DNA of 14,805 bases, from the NCBI GenBank assembly GCA_030695265.1, contig JAUYTA010000071.1, positions 1-14,805 of the forward strand, written 5' to 3'. Shown here one piece after another: positions 13,695-14,805 of the stretch. The position numbers were made by a program, and so were the translations under genes. Under the pieces are notes generated by a model. That model was given only the letters and a program-made list of their open reading frames with translations, was not told the origin of the DNA and searched no databases. This DNA comes from Bacteroidota bacterium. GTDB lineage: Bacteria > Bacteroidota > Bacteroidia > Bacteroidales > Prolixibacteraceae. Every line of letters begins with the position of its first letter. Positions within the stretch are counted from its first letter, which is position 1.

Positions 13695-14588
13695 ATGAAA
13701 CTCAAACTAATCAACATCCTGATCCTGATTTTTCTTGCAGGATCAATTCAGGCACAAACCAAAATTTCGGCTGTCAAAAAAGGTTCGAAAATCGATGTAA
13801 CCATCGGTAACCTTTTCTTTACCAGTTACATTTTCTCTAACGATGAAAAATACCCGTTTTTCTATCCTGTCAACGGGCCATCCGGAGCTGGGGTAACTTC
13901 GATGCGAAACGGAACGTATCCTCACCACAGTTCACTGTTCTTTGGATGCGATCGGGTAAATGGCGGAAATTACTGGCAGGAAGGTCTTGAACGCGGGCAA
14001 ATCATCTCGCTTCGTGAAGATATCATAGAAAATGACGGCCCACGAGTCGTGATCGAAAATGAATGTATCTGGAGGCGTCCCGGCGCGAATGCTCCGGTTA
14101 AAGATTTCAGGAAAATTACCATTTCGGCTCCTTCTCCTGAAATTTACCAGATCGATTTTGAGGTGCAGATGGAAATGCTGATGGACGTGACCATTGAAAA
14201 AACAAATCATTCACTTTTCTCCGGAAGAATGGATCCCGCGCTGGCTGTAACAAATGGTGGAACGATGATCAATGCGGAAGGTGAAAAAGGCGAAAAAGGT
14301 ACATTTGGGAAACCTTCGCCGTGGATCGACTGTTACGGAACAAGAGGTGATAAAACAGAAGGAATGGCAATTATGCAACATCCGTCGAACGAATGGTATC
14401 CGTCGCCATGGTTTACCCGCGACTACGGATTTTTCTCGCCAACACCCATGTACTGGCCTGCTAATGACAAAGCGACCGTGATGAAAAAAGGCGAAACCAT
14501 CAAACTTAAATACCGTGTTTTGGTTCACGCCGGAACAAACGAAACAGCGAAGATTGCAGACGAGTTTAAAAAGTATTCAGCGCAATAA
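13695..14588 (+). CDS. Secreted DUF6807 family protein 2
   Basis: This 297-residue exported protein has a signal peptide (1-20, mature Gln21). The ATG at 13695 gives MKLKLINILILIFLAG; the upstream TTG in frame lies inside a repeat and is rejected. It has the family core YPFFYPVNGPSGAGVTS, then TYPHHSSLFFGCDRVNG (His77, His78) and GGNYWQEG, and ends with ETIKLKYRVLVHAG. Compared with protein 1 it lacks the long N-terminal extension. Family members usually carry DHPHHRG at the His cluster, so this one (YPHHSS) and protein 1 (DHYHHYG) each differ from it. Sharing a cluster suggests related but non-identical substrates or a hetero-complex; that is inference. Confidence 0.85.
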   Translation: MKLKLINILILIFLAGSIQAQTKISAVKKGSKIDVTIGNLFFTSYIFSNDEKYPFFYPVNGPSGAGVTSMRNGTYPHHSSLFFGCDRVNGGNYWQEGLERGQIISLREDIIENDGPRVVIENECIWRRPGANAPVKDFRKITISAPSPEIYQIDFEVQMEMLMDVTIEKTNHSLFSGRMDPALAVTNGGTMINAEGEKGEKGTFGKPSPWIDCYGTRGDKTEGMAIMQHPSNEWYPSPWFTRDYGFFSPTPMYWPANDKATVMKKGETIKLKYRVLVHAGTNETAKIADEFKKYSAQ

Positions 14589-14589
14589 A

Positions 14590-14660
14590 AGTTCCAAGTT
14601 TCAGGTTTCAAGTTCCAGGTTAAGTCCACACTTGGAATTTGGAACCTGAAATCAGGAACT
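14590..14660. repeat. GTTYCAR heptad hairpin element
   Basis: From 14591, ten 7-mers run in phase: four GTTYCAR units (GTTCCAA, GTTTCAG, GTTTCAA, GTTCCAG), two turn units, then TGGAATT, TGGAACC and two relatives. Arms 14590-14617 and 14633-14660 are inverse over 28 bases with 23 matches around a 15-base loop. It starts right after the second DUF6807 stop codon. Confidence 0.88.
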
Positions 14661-14705
14661 ATTTTAAAATCATCAATAACCAATCATACCAATAAATACT
14701 ACACC

Positions 14706-14805
14706 ATGGAAAGACGTAATTTTTTAAAAAGAGTGAGTGCCGGAACTGCCGGCGCTATCATATTGCCAACCATTATTCCATCGAGCGTGATGGGAAAGAA
14801 TGCTC
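14706..14805 (+). CDS. Gfo/Idh/MocA-family oxidoreductase, N-terminus only (cut by window edge)
   Basis: The ATG at 14706 opens a frame of 33 visible codons that runs off the window. It begins MERRNFLKRVSAG, a twin-arginine (Tat) motif of RRxFLK type, then a short hydrophobic stretch (TAGAIILPTIIP) and SSVMGKNA. This leader, with (P)SSVxGKNAP before the Rossmann fold, is typical of exported Gfo/Idh/MocA-like oxidoreductases of Bacteroidota, but the NAD-binding fold itself is not in the window. If correct, it oxidises a sugar or derivative in the periplasm and belongs with the preceding DUF6807 genes. Another Tat-exported enzyme is possible. Confidence 0.65.
   Translation, partial: MERRNFLKRVSAGTAGAIILPTIIPSSVMGKNA

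Noticed and set aside
12394..14588. Methane monooxygenase subunit (PmoA)
   Set aside because: Despite the old family name, both proteins are soluble and exported. Neither has the several membrane helices of pMMO, and no pmoB or pmoC is nearby.

Overview
The window looks like chromosomal DNA from a member of the Bacteroidota, probably a Marinilabiliales/Prolixibacteraceae-like organism (the order is inferred). The evidence is a TonB-dependent receptor with a carboxypeptidase-regulatory-like N-terminal domain, LytS/LytTR two-component signalling, DUF6807 proteins and a Tat-type Gfo/Idh/MocA protein. Four exported proteins have Gln as the predicted first mature residue, the Bacteroidetes 'Q-rule'. 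I saw no rRNA, tRNA, CRISPR array or complete insertion sequence.

Layout. (1) 2-949: 3' part of a FabH-like ketosynthase III, followed by a strong terminator. (2) 1092-2800, minus strand: an AT-rich two-gene unit. A fusion of a SocA/Panacea-like N-terminal domain with DUF488 is followed one base later by a gene carrying a single-base frameshift; its repaired product has two QLxLF sliding-clamp-binding-like pentapeptides. (3) 2983-5894: a TonB-dependent receptor and a small periplasmic TPR-like protein. (4) 5895-6585: a gene-free stretch full of hairpins and repeats. (5) 6586-8486: a LytS-type histidine kinase and its LytTR response regulator. (6) 8567-9934, minus strand: a cytoplasmic M20 metallopeptidase. 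(7) 10090-10962, minus strand: an AraC regulator, divergent from a plus-strand run of a URO-D-family protein, two secreted DUF6807 proteins and the start of a Tat-exported Gfo/Idh/MocA-like protein, which continues past the window end. The last group looks like one regulated catabolic locus of unknown substrate.

Across the whole window the spacers hold imperfect 7-bp-periodic repeat tracts. They have several unrelated unit sequences but share one design: a few heptads, often followed by reverse-complement heptads that make an imperfect hairpin. At least ten such tracts or close relatives occur between 5147 and 14660. Some lie between genes that look co-transcribed.

The two observations I would follow first are the SocA-like/DUF488 gene with its clamp-motif partner, and the spacer heptad elements. 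Functional readings of both are inference from sequence alone.
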